DNA of 64,000 nucleotides from Capra hircus (GCF_001704415.2 NC_030826.1:57679362-57743361), one strand, 5' to 3'; counted from the stretch's first letter, positions 42,203 through 53,116 are shown. Numbers and translations are program-made. Notes: generated by a model not told the origin, from the letters alone.

Positions 42203-42309
42203 CATTTTAATTTTGGGGGCAATCTCCTCTTGGGACTCTAACTCCGCTGAAATCGCCTCGCGTCTCCTCTCTAAATCGCTGAGATGCTCTTTGGCAAGTC
42301 TGTCTTGAT
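42203..42309 (-). other. Orphan exon-like open frame (35 codons)
   Basis: On the - strand a pyrimidine-rich acceptor 'tttctccctggcag' is followed by 107 bp and the donor 'atg/gtaaga'. The exon has two bases of a split codon, then 35 open codons: QDRLAKEHLSDLERRREAIS, then AELESQEEIAPKIKM. The peptide is charged, with heptad-like leucines, as in coiled coils. I do not recognise the gene. No neighbouring exon was found on the same strand, and the frame runs against SLC39A11 and the candidate lncRNA. Alternatives: an exon of an unannotated gene, an exon of a pseudogene, or a conserved non-coding element that is open by chance. The surrounding bases (AT-rich, 'ggattaaaaa', 'aattgctggtttc') would also fit an enhancer. 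Confidence 0.4.
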
Positions 42310-42514
42310 CTGCCAGGGAGAAATTGCTGGTTTCTTTCACTTACCTACTTGGATTAAAAATAAAGACACCTCACCCACACGCGGGGCCAGGCCCCCTCTG
42401 CGTGTGTTTGTTTGGAAGATGCCCGATACCAGGGACTCTGGGTAGCAGGCGTCTGGGGTGCATTTAGCCACCTGGTGCTGTGCCTGTGCGTGTGTTCGCT
42501 CGCCCCATCTAGGA

Positions 42515-42541
42515 GTGTGTGTGTGGGTGTGGGTGTGGGTG
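42515..42541. repeat. GT-rich microsatellite
   Basis: 'gtgtgtgtgtgggtgtgggt' type imperfect repeat. A second G/T-rich patch follows at 42,571-42,592. Confidence 0.9.
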
Positions 42542-42644
42542 TTTGCACTCGGCCGGCGTGAATCCCGTCTGGGGGGGTGTGTGTCGGGGGTGGGCACCCC
42601 CTGCCTCCTCAGGTGGCCGTAGCTGCAACTGTCTGGGGCATAAC

Positions 42645-42840
42645 TGCTTGGTGGCTCAGCTGTGTCCGACTCTTTGCGACCCCGTGGACTGTAGCCCTCC
42701 AGGCCCCTCTGTCCTGGGGATTCTGCAGGCCAGAATCCTGGAGCGGGTTGTCATTTGCTTCTCCAGGGGATCTTCCCGACTGAACTTGGGTCTCCTGCAT
42801 TGCAGGCGGGTTCTTTAGAGCAGAGCCACCAGGGAAGGCC
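42645..42840 (-). mobile_element. Bov-tA SINE
   Basis: Antisense from 'gtggctcagctgtgtccgac' to 'gagccaccagggaaggcctc'. About 12 bp are missing at the antisense B box ('cccgactgaacttgggtctc'). Confidence 0.9.
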
Positions 42841-43918
42841 TCCTCTCTGGGGTAGCCTTTTGGCAATACATGGTTTCGAGCTTTGCGCTCGGTCCTGTAA
42901 CCGAGATGTTTCCTTGGCAGGCTGTCCACGCTGGACTGTCCTTTGTGGACCCGCAAGTGTGTGGATGTCTCGGTCCTCACCACGTCCTCCAGACCCGGCA
43001 AGCTCGGCTCAGAGAAGGAAAGCGCCTTCCCCCGCGTCGCCCAACAGGGCCTGTGGGCGCCTCCGGCCCCGCTGTGTCTGCTTCTGAAGTCTCTGTCTGC
43101 CCAAAGCTGGAGGCCAGGCGGAGGGTCCCAGGTGGGAGGAGGGCAGCTGAGGGGTGGGCAGCGGCTTATAGGTCACTGTGGAAGCGAGGCCACCCCCGGC
43201 CCTTGCCTCCCTGCCCAGGCTGCGCTTGTGGTCTTGTCCGCTCCCTCCCCGGCGGGGCTGGGACCCGCTGCAGGTGCCAGGTGCCAGGGAATGAAGCCGA
43301 GTGTCACCGCCTGTCCCATGTCCCTGGCACCGTGTGCCCTCGCGGGGGCTGCCTTCGGTCAGAGTCGGGAGGGAGGTGCCCGGGTGCGGCAGCAAACAAG
43401 CGGACTGGGGAGCCTCATGGGAGCTGTGGCCGAGGAAGGGCCTCGGAGAGGGGAGTCTCGACCCAGCTCTCGGCCCCGAATCTGGGACCCCCCCCCTCTC
43501 GGGGCAGAGTGGCGGGCCCTGGGGATGGACTTGTGTGTGTGAGTTGGGAGCCAGAAGGCCTGTGTTCCACCCTGCGGCCCACCATTCCTACCGTCCAGGA
43601 GCGCACGGCCCGGAGGAGGTGGGCAGGGGTCTGGGGGCAGTGAGAAGGCGCCCCCAGCCGAGCCTGAGGGCACCCAGCGGCAGGAGGCACCTGGGTCTCT
43701 GTGCAGAGCCCACTGGCCCATCCACCCTGCTGAGGGCGGGCAGAGCCAGTGAGGCTCGGGAGTCAAGGTGCCCATCTCCTGGGTGGTCGATTTCTCCCGA
43801 TGGGTGGTTGGTGAACCCGCTCACCGAGCATGGGGTCAGGGCTCCAGGCGGTTGGCTGCAGAGGTCTGGTGGTGGGGTGCCGTCTCCTTTTGCTTTCTTC
43901 TGCCCCCAGTGAAGGCTG
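42841..43918. other. GC-rich unique DNA with long chance frames
   Basis: Five overlapping frames on both strands (up to 257 aa on +) cover 42,870-43,910. Their composition is Arg/Pro/Gly-rich, there is no consensus start context and no splice border. CpG content is moderate and lower than in the 28-kb island. Confidence 0.5.
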
Positions 43919-44144
43919 GGGGCTTCTCAGGTGGCTCAGCGGTAAAGAATCTGCCCGCAATGCAAGAGGATGCAGGAGGTAACTGGTTCCACCCCTGGGT
44001 TGGGAAGATGCCCTGGAGGAAGGCATGGCAACCCACTCCAGTATTCTTGCTGGAGAATCCCCAGGACAGAGGAGCCTGGCAGGCTACAGGCCACGGGGTT
44101 GCAAAGAGTCAGATATGACTGAAATGACTTAGCACTTATGCACC
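43919..44144 (+). mobile_element. Bov-tA SINE with 8-bp TSD
   Basis: 'gggcttctcaggtggctcag' to 'gaaatgacttagcacttatg'. The B box is decayed ('ggttccacccctgg'). Flanked by 'aaggctgg' at 43,912-43,919 and 44,145-44,152. Confidence 0.9.
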
Positions 44145-44152
44145 AAGGCTGG

Positions 44153-45904
44153 AGGCTCAAGGGACGGTTTTGTAGACTCTGGAGCAGTCCGTGTGTGAGT
44201 CCGTGTGCGGACAGGGGGACGCACGTCTTACCCATGTCCTCTGGCAAACCCCGCCTTCAAACAGCCAAGTCCTCCAGGCTGCTGGTCACCTGTCGTTGGA
44301 CCCCAGCAGCCCCTCTGATGGCGCCCAACCGACCCCATCCCCTAGACCAGCTGGGCAGAAAGTCAGTCTGTACTGGTTAATCTTTCCTGCCCCTTTCATC
44401 TTCGACTGTGCCTTCCTGTGGATGAAAGGCGTGTTTTGGGGAAACCCACCGAGCAGCCTTCTGCCCCTCTGTCCGCTGCCTTCCCTTCGATCCCAGGCCT
44501 GAGCGGGAGGAAGGGAGGAAGGGCCTGGCTCACGGATGCTGCAGTGTCTGTCTGGGCCGAATCCTCACCTGGCACCATGCGGAGGGGGCGGCCTCGCTAG
44601 ACAAGCCTGTCTCTCTCTCCGCCCGACATAAGCCTCCTGTTCCGTGGCTGGGGAGGCGGCCCTTAGCACAGGGAGGCTTCAGACGGGACGGGGTGGGGAG
44701 CCGGCCAGGCGAGCGGGGTTCGTGGCGGGAGGTGGGCAGCGTTGTCATTTATTAGGTCTGCCGAGACAATGTGGGGCTTGTCTCCAGGGTACGGAGATGC
44801 CTGCAGAGGGCGGTCAGGATGGGGGCCGGCAGAAGGAAAGCAAGCACAGGTCTGCTGAACGTGTGGGGCCCCTGGGGCAGGGAAGAAAGCACCTTTGTTT
44901 GGGGAGGTCAGGGCGGGGGCGCAGGGAGAGGGCGTGTCTGGGGGACTCGGGTGCGGAGAGGAGCGAGGCTTCTGTCCTTGGAGCCTGATGGGGCTCGAGA
45001 AGGGAACCCTCGCTCGATGCAGGCGTCCGGGTGGCTGGTCCCGATGCCCCACCTTCAGGGGCAGGTCTGGGGGGACCGTTTCCTTATCAGCCCTGCCCCC
45101 TGAGAAGAGACCTGGGCTTCTGGAGGGAGGGTGGAGTGAGAGGTCTGCCTTGATATGGAGGTGCCCGGGGCGCTGCAGTTTCACCTGCCACTCAGGCTGG
45201 CTGGAGAAGCCCCCAGGAGATGGGCAAGGCCCTGCGGGATGTTGAGGGGGGTCCTCTGACCTCACGATGCGGACGGAGACCTCAGTCTGCAGGCAGTGGG
45301 GAGACCCCCCCCAAGCCCTCTGCCGTGAGCACCTCCCCGCTCCCCATGACTTCATCTCCCCGCTGACACCTCTGCTGCCCCCGTGGACGTGTGTCCCCAA
45401 ACCTGGTGGCTTGCCTTGGCTCCTAACCAGCGGTCATTTGCTTTTTAACTCAACGGGGCTTGCTGATCCGCGGGTCATTTCCCACCACCCTCTCTCTTTG
45501 GCAGAAGGGATGGCCCTGCGGTCCGGGGAGAATTAATTTGCCCATTTCATGTGATGAGTGTGTGGAGGGGCTCCACAGGGCGTGGCTGGCCCAGTAGAAG
45601 GAAAGAGGACCCCGTCCCTCTTCCCCCAGCCGCAGCCTGGACCAGCGTGAGAAGCCCTTGCTGAGCGAGCCTGGGCTGCTGGCCACCGGCCCGTGGAGTG
45701 TGGTGGGGACCCTGAGGCTGCTTTTGGACTCGGCTCTGGGCCGCCCAGGGGCCTGCTGCAGCCCCCATCGTGCTGCCGCTGGCGGGAGAGAGACGCATGG
45801 TCTGCAATGGGAATCCTGCAGCGCTGAATCTGACCTCGGCTGCCGCTGAGAGTTAGTGACAGGCGCTCACGGTATTAGCTAATGACAGCCATCGCTGCTA
45901 TTCT
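44153..45904. other. Unique GC-rich DNA, SINE-free
   Basis: About 1.75 kb without a repeat. A 245-aa - strand frame (44,663-45,400) overlaps + strand frames and is not credible as a gene. 45,830-45,900 carries 'cggtattagctaatgacagc', a homeodomain-type palindrome (see findings). Confidence 0.5.
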
Positions 45905-46345
45905 GGGCTCCACACAGTCTGCGCCCACACCCATGCGTAGACACATACACGCAGGCGCGTCTAGACACAGTCATGCGCAGACACATACACGCAGGCGCGT
46001 TTGGACACACAGACACACATACATGTAGGCATGTTTGACACACGCATACACGCAGGTGTGTTTGGATACACACATGCAGGCATGTTCACACACTTGTATG
46101 CATGTTCACATGTGTAGGCATGCTCTCACATACATGTAGGCCTGTTTAGACACACATACGTATATATGTGTTCACACACGCAGACATGTTCACACGTGTA
46201 GGCATGCTCACCCACATGTCATGTTTGGACACACATGCATGTCGGTATTTTCAGACATACACACATACACGTAGGCATGTTCACACACATGTAGGTGTGT
46301 TCACACACGTGCATGTATGCATGTTTGGACACACACAGATAACAT
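45905..46345. repeat. CA/TG-rich degenerate minisatellite
   Basis: Irregular alternation of 'acacatacacgcaggcgcgt', 'ttcacacacgcagacatg' and 'catgcaggcatgttcacac' motifs with a period of roughly 20-45 bp. Interrupted and diverged, so old. High density of alternating purine-pyrimidine steps. Confidence 0.85.
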
Positions 46346-46349
46346 GTGC

Positions 46350-46475
46350 ACATTCATTTCTTCAGTGGCCTCATGAGGCAGGCGTACCGTCCCTGTTTTA
46401 CAGATGAGGACCCTGAGGCGCAGAGAGGACACGTGACTTACGAAACTCACGCAGCTGGGAAGGGCACAGCTGAGA
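46350..46475 (+). mobile_element. MIR SINE remnant
   Basis: 'ggcctcatgaggcaggcgta', 'tgttttacagatgaggaccc', 'cacgtgacttacgaaactca' and 'cgcagctgggaag' are MIR blocks in order. Confidence 0.72.
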
Positions 46476-47164
46476 CAGGTGCCGGGAGGGACCAGTCTCT
46501 CCCCGAAGGGAACGGTTGTGAGCTCTTCGGGGACAGGGCCTCCTTTGTGTTGCGTCAGGAGCCCAGGGCCGAAGAGGTGCTGCCCAGCCTGGCTTTGCGT
46601 CTGAGCTGAGGGGTCGGGGGTTTCTAGGGAGGAAGAGAGGCTCTCGGAGGCCAAGTTCTGCCAGGAGGGTCCCTCACGGCTCGTCCAAGGCCCGGCTTCG
46701 CTCCCTGTGACTCGCGGGTTCTCCTGATGCTCACTGAGGCCCTGCTGTGTGCCCGGCCCTGCTGCCTGCTTCACACGAACTGCCTCGTTCCCCCTGCCAC
46801 GAGCCTCGGAAGGGACCGCTGGCGGGCTTGAGTGTCCGCCCGGCATCGCAGCTGGGAGGAGGCGTAGCTGGATTGAACGCAACCTCAGGGCGGGAGGGAC
46901 AGCCCTTCCTCTGCCCTCCTGCTTCAGGGTGTTCTTCCCAGCCCCCAGCTCCTCTGAGCATCCCCCCTCCAGACCACCCCACCCCTCTACCCTTGGGCTC
47001 TTCAGCACTGACTTCTTAGATCCTGGTTATAAGGTTTTGTCCTCAGCTACCTTGAGTTACTTTGTAAGCGTCTCAAAAGGTGGTAAACAGGAAAATAGCC
47101 TTTTTCTGTTGCTTTTGTTTCCCTGGAAGCACCTACCTCAGTGCCAGGCGTGCTGCAGAGGTCT
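46476..47164. other. Unique DNA with a second MIR-like stretch
   Basis: 46,728-46,910 ('ctgatgctcactgaggccct', 'ctgtgtgcccggccctgctg') looks like a MIR. The 235-aa - strand frame across this region is a chance frame. The rest is unique. Confidence 0.45.
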
Positions 47165-47365
47165 CTTTGTTGTTGCTGTTTAGTTGCTGAGTCCTGTCTG
47201 ACTCTTGGGACCACATGGACTGTAGCCCGCCAGGCTCCTCTGTCCATAGGTTTTTCCAGGCAAGAGTACTGGAGTGGGTTGCCATTCCCGTCTCCAGATC
47301 TGCCTGATCCAGGGATCGAACCCCTGTCTCTCCTGTCTCCTGCACTGGCTACTACCAGGGAGTAC
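47165..47365 (-). mobile_element. Bov-tA SINE, damaged head
   Basis: Antisense from 'gttgctgtttagttgctgag' to 'ctactaccagggagtacc'. Small deletions near 'cccgtctccagatctgcctg'. Confidence 0.88.
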
Positions 47366-47444
47366 CTATTAAATTAAAAGAAAAAAATGCCAGAAGTTTG
47401 GAGGGCCCGTGAGCTCTGCCTTCTGGTGACGTTGCTCACAGGAG

Positions 47445-47560
47445 TGAATATTATTAGCATCATTTTACAAGTGAGAAAACCGGGGCTCGGAGAAGTTGGG
47501 GAGCGTGCCTGGGGCCAGAGAGCTGGGGATGGGCTCAGCCTTATGGAATCTGAAGCCCGG
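47445..47560 (+). mobile_element. MIR SINE remnant
   Basis: 'tattattagcatcattttac', 'aagtgagaaaaccggggctc' and 'tggggccagagagctgggga'. Confidence 0.68.
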
Positions 47561-47700
47561 AGTCCACCCAGCTGACCATCAGCTGGGACTGTGTCCCTGA
47601 GGTTAGGGGACAAGGGACTTCCTTGGTGAGGCCCACTCATGCCAGGTGGCAGCTTGGAGACTGATGATCAGTTCTTTTCCCTCCAGCCTGCCTGCCTCTG

Positions 47701-47904
47701 TGAAGTGTTAGTCGCTCAGGATGCCTGACCATTTGTGACCCCATGGACTGCAGCCCACTGGGCTCTTCTGTCCATGGGATTTTCCAGGTAAGGATCCTGG
47801 AGTGGGTTGCCATTTCCTTCTCCAGGGGGTCTTCCTGACCCAGGGATCGAACTGGGTTTCCTGCAGGCAGATTCTTTACCGACTGAGCTACGAGGGAAGC
47901 CTGT
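47701..47904 (-). mobile_element. Bov-tA SINE, full length
   Basis: Antisense from 'gaagtgttagtcgctcagga' to 'gagctacgagggaagcctgt', with a shortened region beside the B box. Confidence 0.92.
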
Positions 47905-47924
47905 CTCACCACCAGCTTCTTATT

Positions 47925-48067
47925 TGTAAGCTAGCTTTATTGAGATTTGCTTTACATACCTTAAAATCCATCTGTTGTAAATGTACAATGCAGTGCCTTT
48001 GAGTAAACGTGCGGAGTTATGTGATCATCGCTACAATCCAGTTTGGAACATTTCCATCAGCCTCCAA
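47925..48067 (+). mobile_element. Old L1-related remnant
   Basis: 'ctagctttattgagatttgc', 'gtaaatgtacaatgcagtgc', 'atgtgatcatcgctacaatc' and 'ttggaacatttccatcagcc'. Same family as 31,085 and 56,530. Confidence 0.5.
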
Positions 48068-48124
48068 AGGTTGCCTCGCCTTGGCAGGCGAGTTGTTTAC
48101 TACTAGCGGCACCTAGGGAGCCCT
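48068..48124 (-). mobile_element. Bov-tA head fragment
   Basis: 'gccttggcaggcgagttgtt' to 'gcggcacctagggagccctg': the first 55 bp or so of the SINE, antisense and diverged. Confidence 0.6.
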
Positions 48125-48324
48125 GCTTCTTCTCGAACCCCCCAGTCAAAGTGCTGAATCAGAATTCTACTCCACGGGCCCTGGATATGTGATGGAAGAG
48201 TGGATGTTAGCAGAAGCCAGAGAGAATGGGTGTTCGTGTGGTTTGTACGTGTCTCTGATTTTGCACATCCTGAGGCTTAGAAATGGCATTGCCATTTCTC
48301 CTCTGTGCCCCCACTTCAGGGCAA

Positions 48325-48941
48325 ACCGATGGGGAAACAGTGACAGGCTTTATTTTTTGGGCTCCAAAATCACTGCAGATGGTGACTGCAGCCATGAAAT
48401 TGAAAGATGCTTGCTCCTTGGAAGGAAAGCTATGACCAGCCGGGACAGCATGTTAAAAAGCAGAGATGTTACTTTGCAAACAAAGGTACATCTAGTCAAA
48501 GCTATGGTTTTTCCTGCAGTCATGTATGGATGTTAGAGGTGGACTACAAGAAAGCTGAGTGCCAAAAATTGATGCTTTTGAACTGTGGTGTTGGAGAAGA
48601 CGCTTGAGGGTCCCTTGGACTGCAAGGAGATCCAACCAGTCCATCCTAAAGGAAATCAGTCCTGAATATTCATTGGAGGAACTGATGCTGAGACTGAAGC
48701 TCCAATATGTGGCCACCTGATGGGAAGAACCGACTCACTGGAAAAGACCCTGATGCTGGGAAAGATTGAAGGCAGGAGGAGAAGGGGACGGAGAGGATGA
48801 GATGGCTGGATGGCATCACCAACTTGATGGACATGGGGTTTGAGTAAGCTCCGGGAGTTGATGATGGACAGGGAGGCCTGGCCTGCTGCAGTCCATGGTG
48901 TTGCAAAGAGTTGGACACGATCGAGCAACTCATTGGGCAAT
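48325..48941 (+). mobile_element. BovB 3' end, longest copy (about 615 bp)
   Basis: Reaches furthest into the RT ORF: a frame with FLGSKITADGDCSHEIERCL, then LVKAMVFPAVMYGC, is open to 48,536, then broken by a TAG and several indels before 'gttggacacgatcgagcaac'. Inactive. Confidence 0.93.
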
Positions 48942-49059
48942 AACCTCTGTTTTTAAAACCCACACCTCTTACTGAGATGAGTGCTTGTCACTGAGCTTTG
49001 ATAACATCTTAGAGATTTCTGCTTTCCCTTCTGAGTGCTGTCCTGCCTATAAAGAGGAG

Positions 49060-49325
49060 GAGAAAAACGAGTTAGCATACAATGGAATGTTGTTTGGCCG
49101 AAGTACTTACTGGGAGAGGCTCCACTGATGGATGGGCCCTGAAAACGTCTCAGTGAAGCCTGGAAAAGGACGACATGCTGTGACCCCACTTCCGTGAAGC
49201 TGCAGGACGGGCTGGTGGACGGAGGCAGAGGGGAGATGAATGGTTGCCTGGGCCGGGGGAGGCAGGCGCCAGGGTAGTGACTGCTTAGTGGGCGGGGGTT
49301 TCCTTTTGGATGAAAATGCTCTGGA
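49060..49325 (+). mobile_element. Old L1 3'-end remnant
   Basis: 'catacaatggaatgttgttt', 'gggccctgaaaacgtctcag', 'gatgaatggttgcctgggcc', 'gtgactgcttagtgggcggg' and 'ttggatgaaaatgctctgga' follow the order of an old L1 3' end. More diverged than the copy at 15,480. Confidence 0.65.
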
Positions 49326-49884
49326 AGCCCAGGAGGCGTGATGTGATGCTCCGAGTGTGGCCGGTGCCTCTGAATGGGACACTTGGAAACGCTTCAAGTG
49401 GTGCAGTTTTCTGTCAGGTGAGTATTCAAATAAAGAGGGCAAGAGGGCAGATGGCCTGGAGTGGGGCTTGTCTCGGGGCGGGGATGGCTCCGAGCTTCAC
49501 CCCCTTGGCTTCCTGCGCCCACCGAGTCCGCCAGTCCACTCGCACCTGGCATTTGTTTGTCCCCCTGGCCCTGGGGTTGGAAGGGGACTTTGGCCAAGTG
49601 GACCTCACTTGCGAAGAGCCTCCTGGAGACAGGGCGCCGTGGGGAGCAGCATGGAGCCCGCGGTTCTGACTCGGGGCTCGCGTCCTGCCCTGCCCTCAGC
49701 CCTCAGGGCCGAGTGGGCGGCATTCCTGGGCAGGACGGGGGCTTCCTTCCGTCCCCTTCCGAGGGGACGTTGGCCTGCTTGGGACCCCGCCCCTCCCCAG
49801 GAGGCTTCAGCCACCTTGCATGAGGCCCAAGCCCTTTCCCTTTGTGATTTCCCCCTTCTTAAAAAAAAAAAAGAAATTTTACAA
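49326..49884. other. Unique intergenic DNA
   Basis: Overlapping frames (177, 120, 119 aa) on the + strand in three registers cannot all be real, and none has an exon border. It ends in an A run at 49,861-49,872. Confidence 0.5.
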
Positions 49885-50079
49885 CGCTGATGCTGGGAAA
49901 GATTGACAGCAAAAGGGGAAGGGGGCGGCAGAGGATGAGATGGTTGGATGGTATCCCTGACTCAATGGACGTGAGTTTGAGTGAACTCCGGGAGTTGGTG
50001 ATGGGCAGGGAGGCCTGGTGTGCTGCGGTCTGTGGGGTCACAAAGAGTCAGACACAACTGATGAATGAAGAACAGCCAT
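49885..50079 (+). mobile_element. BovB 3' end, about 195 bp
   Basis: 'tgatgctgggaaagattgac' to 'cagacacaactgatgaatga'. The A run at 49,861-49,872 precedes it. Confidence 0.9.
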
Positions 50080-50414
50080 AGATGTTGGTATAAATACGAA
50101 CGTATTGATGTTACATTTTAAAACATCTTCTCCAGCCTAAAACTGTATGTTTCTTTTTCTTCTGTGTTTAAGAGAAATGATAGCACTTTGAGAATAAGAA
50201 TACCGCGGGCCCTGGCACTGCTTACCGGAGGTGAGCCCCTCACTCTGAGATGAAGTTCCCAGAAAGGGGCTCCGGGTCCCCCAGAAACTCAGCACTGAGA
50301 CCCCCTCCATTCATCCTCTGTGTGGATGCCGATGCTTGTGGTAGCTGGGAAAAGAGCTCGCTCCCCTCTGCTCTGATCTCCAGCCCTGCTGAGCCTTATT
50401 TCAGAAATTAGATC
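50080..50414. other. Unique intergenic DNA
   Basis: Nothing recognised. Confidence 0.5.
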
Positions 50415-50617
50415 GGGCTTCCCTTGTGGCTCAGCTGGTAAAGAATCCTCCTGCAGTGAAGGAGACCTGGGTTCAATCCCTGGGTTGGGAAGATCCCCTG
50501 GAGAAGGGAAAGGCTACCCACTCTAGTGTTCTGGCCTGGAGAATTCCATGGACTGTATAGTCCATGAGGTCGCAAAGAGTTGGACACGACTGAGCGACTT
50601 TCACTCACTCACTCTCT
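50415..50617 (+). mobile_element. Bov-tA SINE, full length
   Basis: 'gggcttcccttgtggctcag' to 'gagcgactttcactcactca'. The body is the 'ggcctggagaattccatgga' and 'ctgtatagtccatgaggtcg' variant, like 12,043. Good B box ('gggttcaatccctgg'). Confidence 0.94.
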
Positions 50618-50957
50618 GCCCAAAGCAGCACTTATTGATAGATCCCTGGTGCCCAGCATTTTGATTCATGCATGGTGGGGACACAGGGCTGAGAGGGGCT
50701 TGCTGCCTCCCAGGAGCGACTGTCAGTGAGGACTGGCTTAGGCTGTGGACGTAGCCAAGAATTTCCAGGCAGCGTATACCCTGGACGACCACTGGTGTAG
50801 ACCAGTCAGGAATTCACAGTCACTCCCAGCTACAATAAGGAGGCATTCACAAAGGAGAGATGCGTCGTTTGGGGCTTTCGTGGGTTTCAGCAGTTCCATC
50901 CTTCTTGATGGGAAGGTAGATGTTGTCATTCTTTGCCAGTAAACCATTTTAGGAGAT
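50618..50957. other. Unique intergenic DNA
   Basis: Nothing recognised. Confidence 0.5.
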
Positions 50958-51070
50958 TTTTTTTTTTAATTGAAGGATAATTGCTATACAGAATTTTGTT
51001 ATTTTCTGTCAAACCTCAACATGAATCAGCCATAGGTATACACATATATCCCCTCCCTTTCGAATTGTTT
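50958..51070 (-). mobile_element. Ruminant L1 3' end
   Basis: A T run (antisense A-tail), then 'aattgaaggataattgctat', 'caacatgaatcagccatagg' and 'acatatatcccctccctttc': the 3' end typical of young ruminant L1s. Only about 110 bp. Confidence 0.8.
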
Positions 51071-51088
51071 TTGACATGAAATATTTAT

Positions 51089-51297
51089 TGTTGTTATTCA
51101 ATCTCCAAGTCTTGTCTGACTCTTTGCAACCCCTTAGGCTGCAGCACGCCGAGCTTCTGTGTCTTCCACTGTCTCCTGGAGTTTGCTCAAACTCATGTCC
51201 ATTGAGCGGGTGATGCCATCTAACCGTCTTATCCTCTGCCACCCCTTTCTGCTTTTGCCTTCAATCTTCCCCAGCATCAGGGTCTTTTCCGATGAAA
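51089..51297 (-). mobile_element. BovB 3' end
   Basis: 'ttgttattcaatctccaagt' tail to 'cagcatcagggtcttttccg'. 'gatgaaatatttattg' occurs on both sides (51,076 and 51,292 areas), a likely target-site duplication. Confidence 0.9.
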
Positions 51298-52308
51298 TAT
51301 TTATTGGTGGATGGTAAAGGGGAACAAGTCTAGAAAAATGGAGCCAGAGTATTAAAATTTAATCCACTTTTTGGATTCTAATGTGAAATAACTACAAGAA
51401 AGTGAGTGGCTCCCCCGCAGTGCCCTTTTGCAGGGCAGTCCTGCCTGTTGGTCTGGCCATCAGCGGTGTCTGGGGAGTCGGGCTGGGTGGGAGGTCGGCC
51501 ACGTGAGAAGCAACCGTGATCCCCGTTGGGGTGGAGCGCTGTTGGGGTGTCTTCTGGGCTCTGTGGAGGGTCCTTGTCTCTCTCTTATCTTTTCCGAGTC
51601 TCTCTGGGGCCCGACATTGCTGGCTGGTGAGTGAGAGAGGGCTGGGGTTGGGGGGGGGGTGGTAATAGGCAGGTCTCTCTTGCCCCTGTGTCTCTGGGGG
51701 CCTGCCTTACTGTTACAGAGCGATGATGCAGCCGAAGATGTAATAACACACAGCAGGAGCTACGAGGGTTGCTGAGAGCTGAGGGGAGGCACGGGGCAGA
51801 TGAAGGGGCTGCAGACTCCCGAGTGGCGACTTCTCCCCGTGTGTAGGCGGCATTGGGCGAAGCTCCTGGGGACCCACCCTCAGCTTTGTCCGCAGCCATC
51901 ACCCAGGTTTACTGAGGGCAGGACTCCTGAGAACAGGCTCATGTTTGCCTTTGGGGCGGTGCTGTGGGTAAGTGCAAACCTCCCGGGCTGAGTTAGACTT
52001 CCGCGAGCTGGGCCAGCAGCCAGCCCAGACACCAGGTCTCCGAAAGTCGCTTTGCACGTTTGGAGCTCGCTTTGCTCATCTGCAGGGTGGGTCGACGGAG
52101 CTGCTGTATAGGGTGTGACTTTGTGACGGGGCGGTGTGCAGGCGGGCGTCCGTGGGGAGGACGTGTTCTGTACAGTGAGTGACGTGCTGTGCGTCTCATC
52201 AGTCAGGGGTCAGTGGCGTCACCTTTTCTTTAAATCCTCATAGCACAGAGAAGCTTAACCCCAATGCAGACCCAGTGGCCCCGGTTTGCAGCTCTCTTTT
52301 CCCCACAG
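51298..52308. other. Unique intergenic DNA
   Basis: G-run at 51,647-51,660. No exon or repeat was recognised. Confidence 0.5.
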
Positions 52309-52523
52309 CTTCCCTGGTGGCGCTAGTGGTAAAGAACCCATCTGCCAAGGCAGGAGACCTAAGAGACCCAGGTTCGATCCCTGGGTCAGGAAGATTCCCT
52401 GGAGGAGGAAATGGCAATCCACTCCAGTATTCTTGCCTGGAGAATCCCATGGACAGAGGAGCCTGGCGGGCTACAGTCCGTGGGGTTGCAGGAGTCAGAC
52501 AGGACCGAGCGACTAACATTTCA
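52309..52523 (+). mobile_element. Bov-tA SINE, full length
   Basis: 'gcttccctggtggcgctagt', with a 7-bp insertion 'aagagac' before a consensus B box ('aggttcgatccctgg'), to 'gaccgagcgactaacatttc'. Confidence 0.94.
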
Positions 52524-53116
52524 CACTCTCTCATGCCCCAGCACCTACTTCCTGACTGCCCCGGGGGTTTGGAGGTGTGAGGCCGAAGAGAGTTAGCATC
52601 TGACAGCTCAGACGGGTTTGGGGTCTGAAGAGGGTCTTTCTCTTCTCTCTTTCTACCCTTGAAGCCTGGCCCGGGCCAGTGCTGGGCCAGCCAGACTTGT
52701 GGGCTGTGGTGCCCTCTGGTGTTCATGTAACATTATTGCAGGGGCTTCTTCAAATTCACCAATTTCAAGATGAGGCTAAAAACCCCCCACAAAATCCAGC
52801 CTACATTTCCACCCCATTTGGACAGTGCTTTAAAAAAAAGAGTCACTTGCCTTTGCAAAACGCTAAACATATTTAAACCTGGCTTTGTCGCCAAGGGGAT
52901 TTAAGGCAGCTTATTTAAAATTTTGTTTTTATAAATTAAAAAAAGGTAGGTAATAAGGGTAGAAAAAAAGATGAAGCCATGATAAAATATATTTTAAGAT
53001 AAAATGTGTAGTTTCAACAGGGACACGGTCTAGAGCTTTCTAGATCGGTTCTCATTAGACCCCCTTGTCTGTGTACTGTCAGCAGGAGAGATTCCCCGGG
53101 GACTCTGGAACCCCCA
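52524..53116. other. Unique intergenic DNA, AT-rich at 52,870-53,020
   Basis: A/T-rich stretch ('ttataaattaaaaaaaggta') without a recognised repeat. Confidence 0.5.

Noticed and set aside
42870..43643. 257-codon + strand open frame in GC-rich DNA
   Set aside because: It overlaps four other long frames on both strands, is rich in Arg/Pro/Gly, has no splice borders or family resemblance, and fits chance in stop-poor GC-rich sequence.
44663..45400. 245-codon - strand open frame
   Set aside because: Same reasons: Pro/Ser/Arg-rich, overlapped by + strand frames, no gene-like start or exon border.
48189..48536. Possible reverse-transcriptase gene
   Set aside because: It is the C-terminal piece of BovB ORF2, 5'-truncated and interrupted, so not functional.
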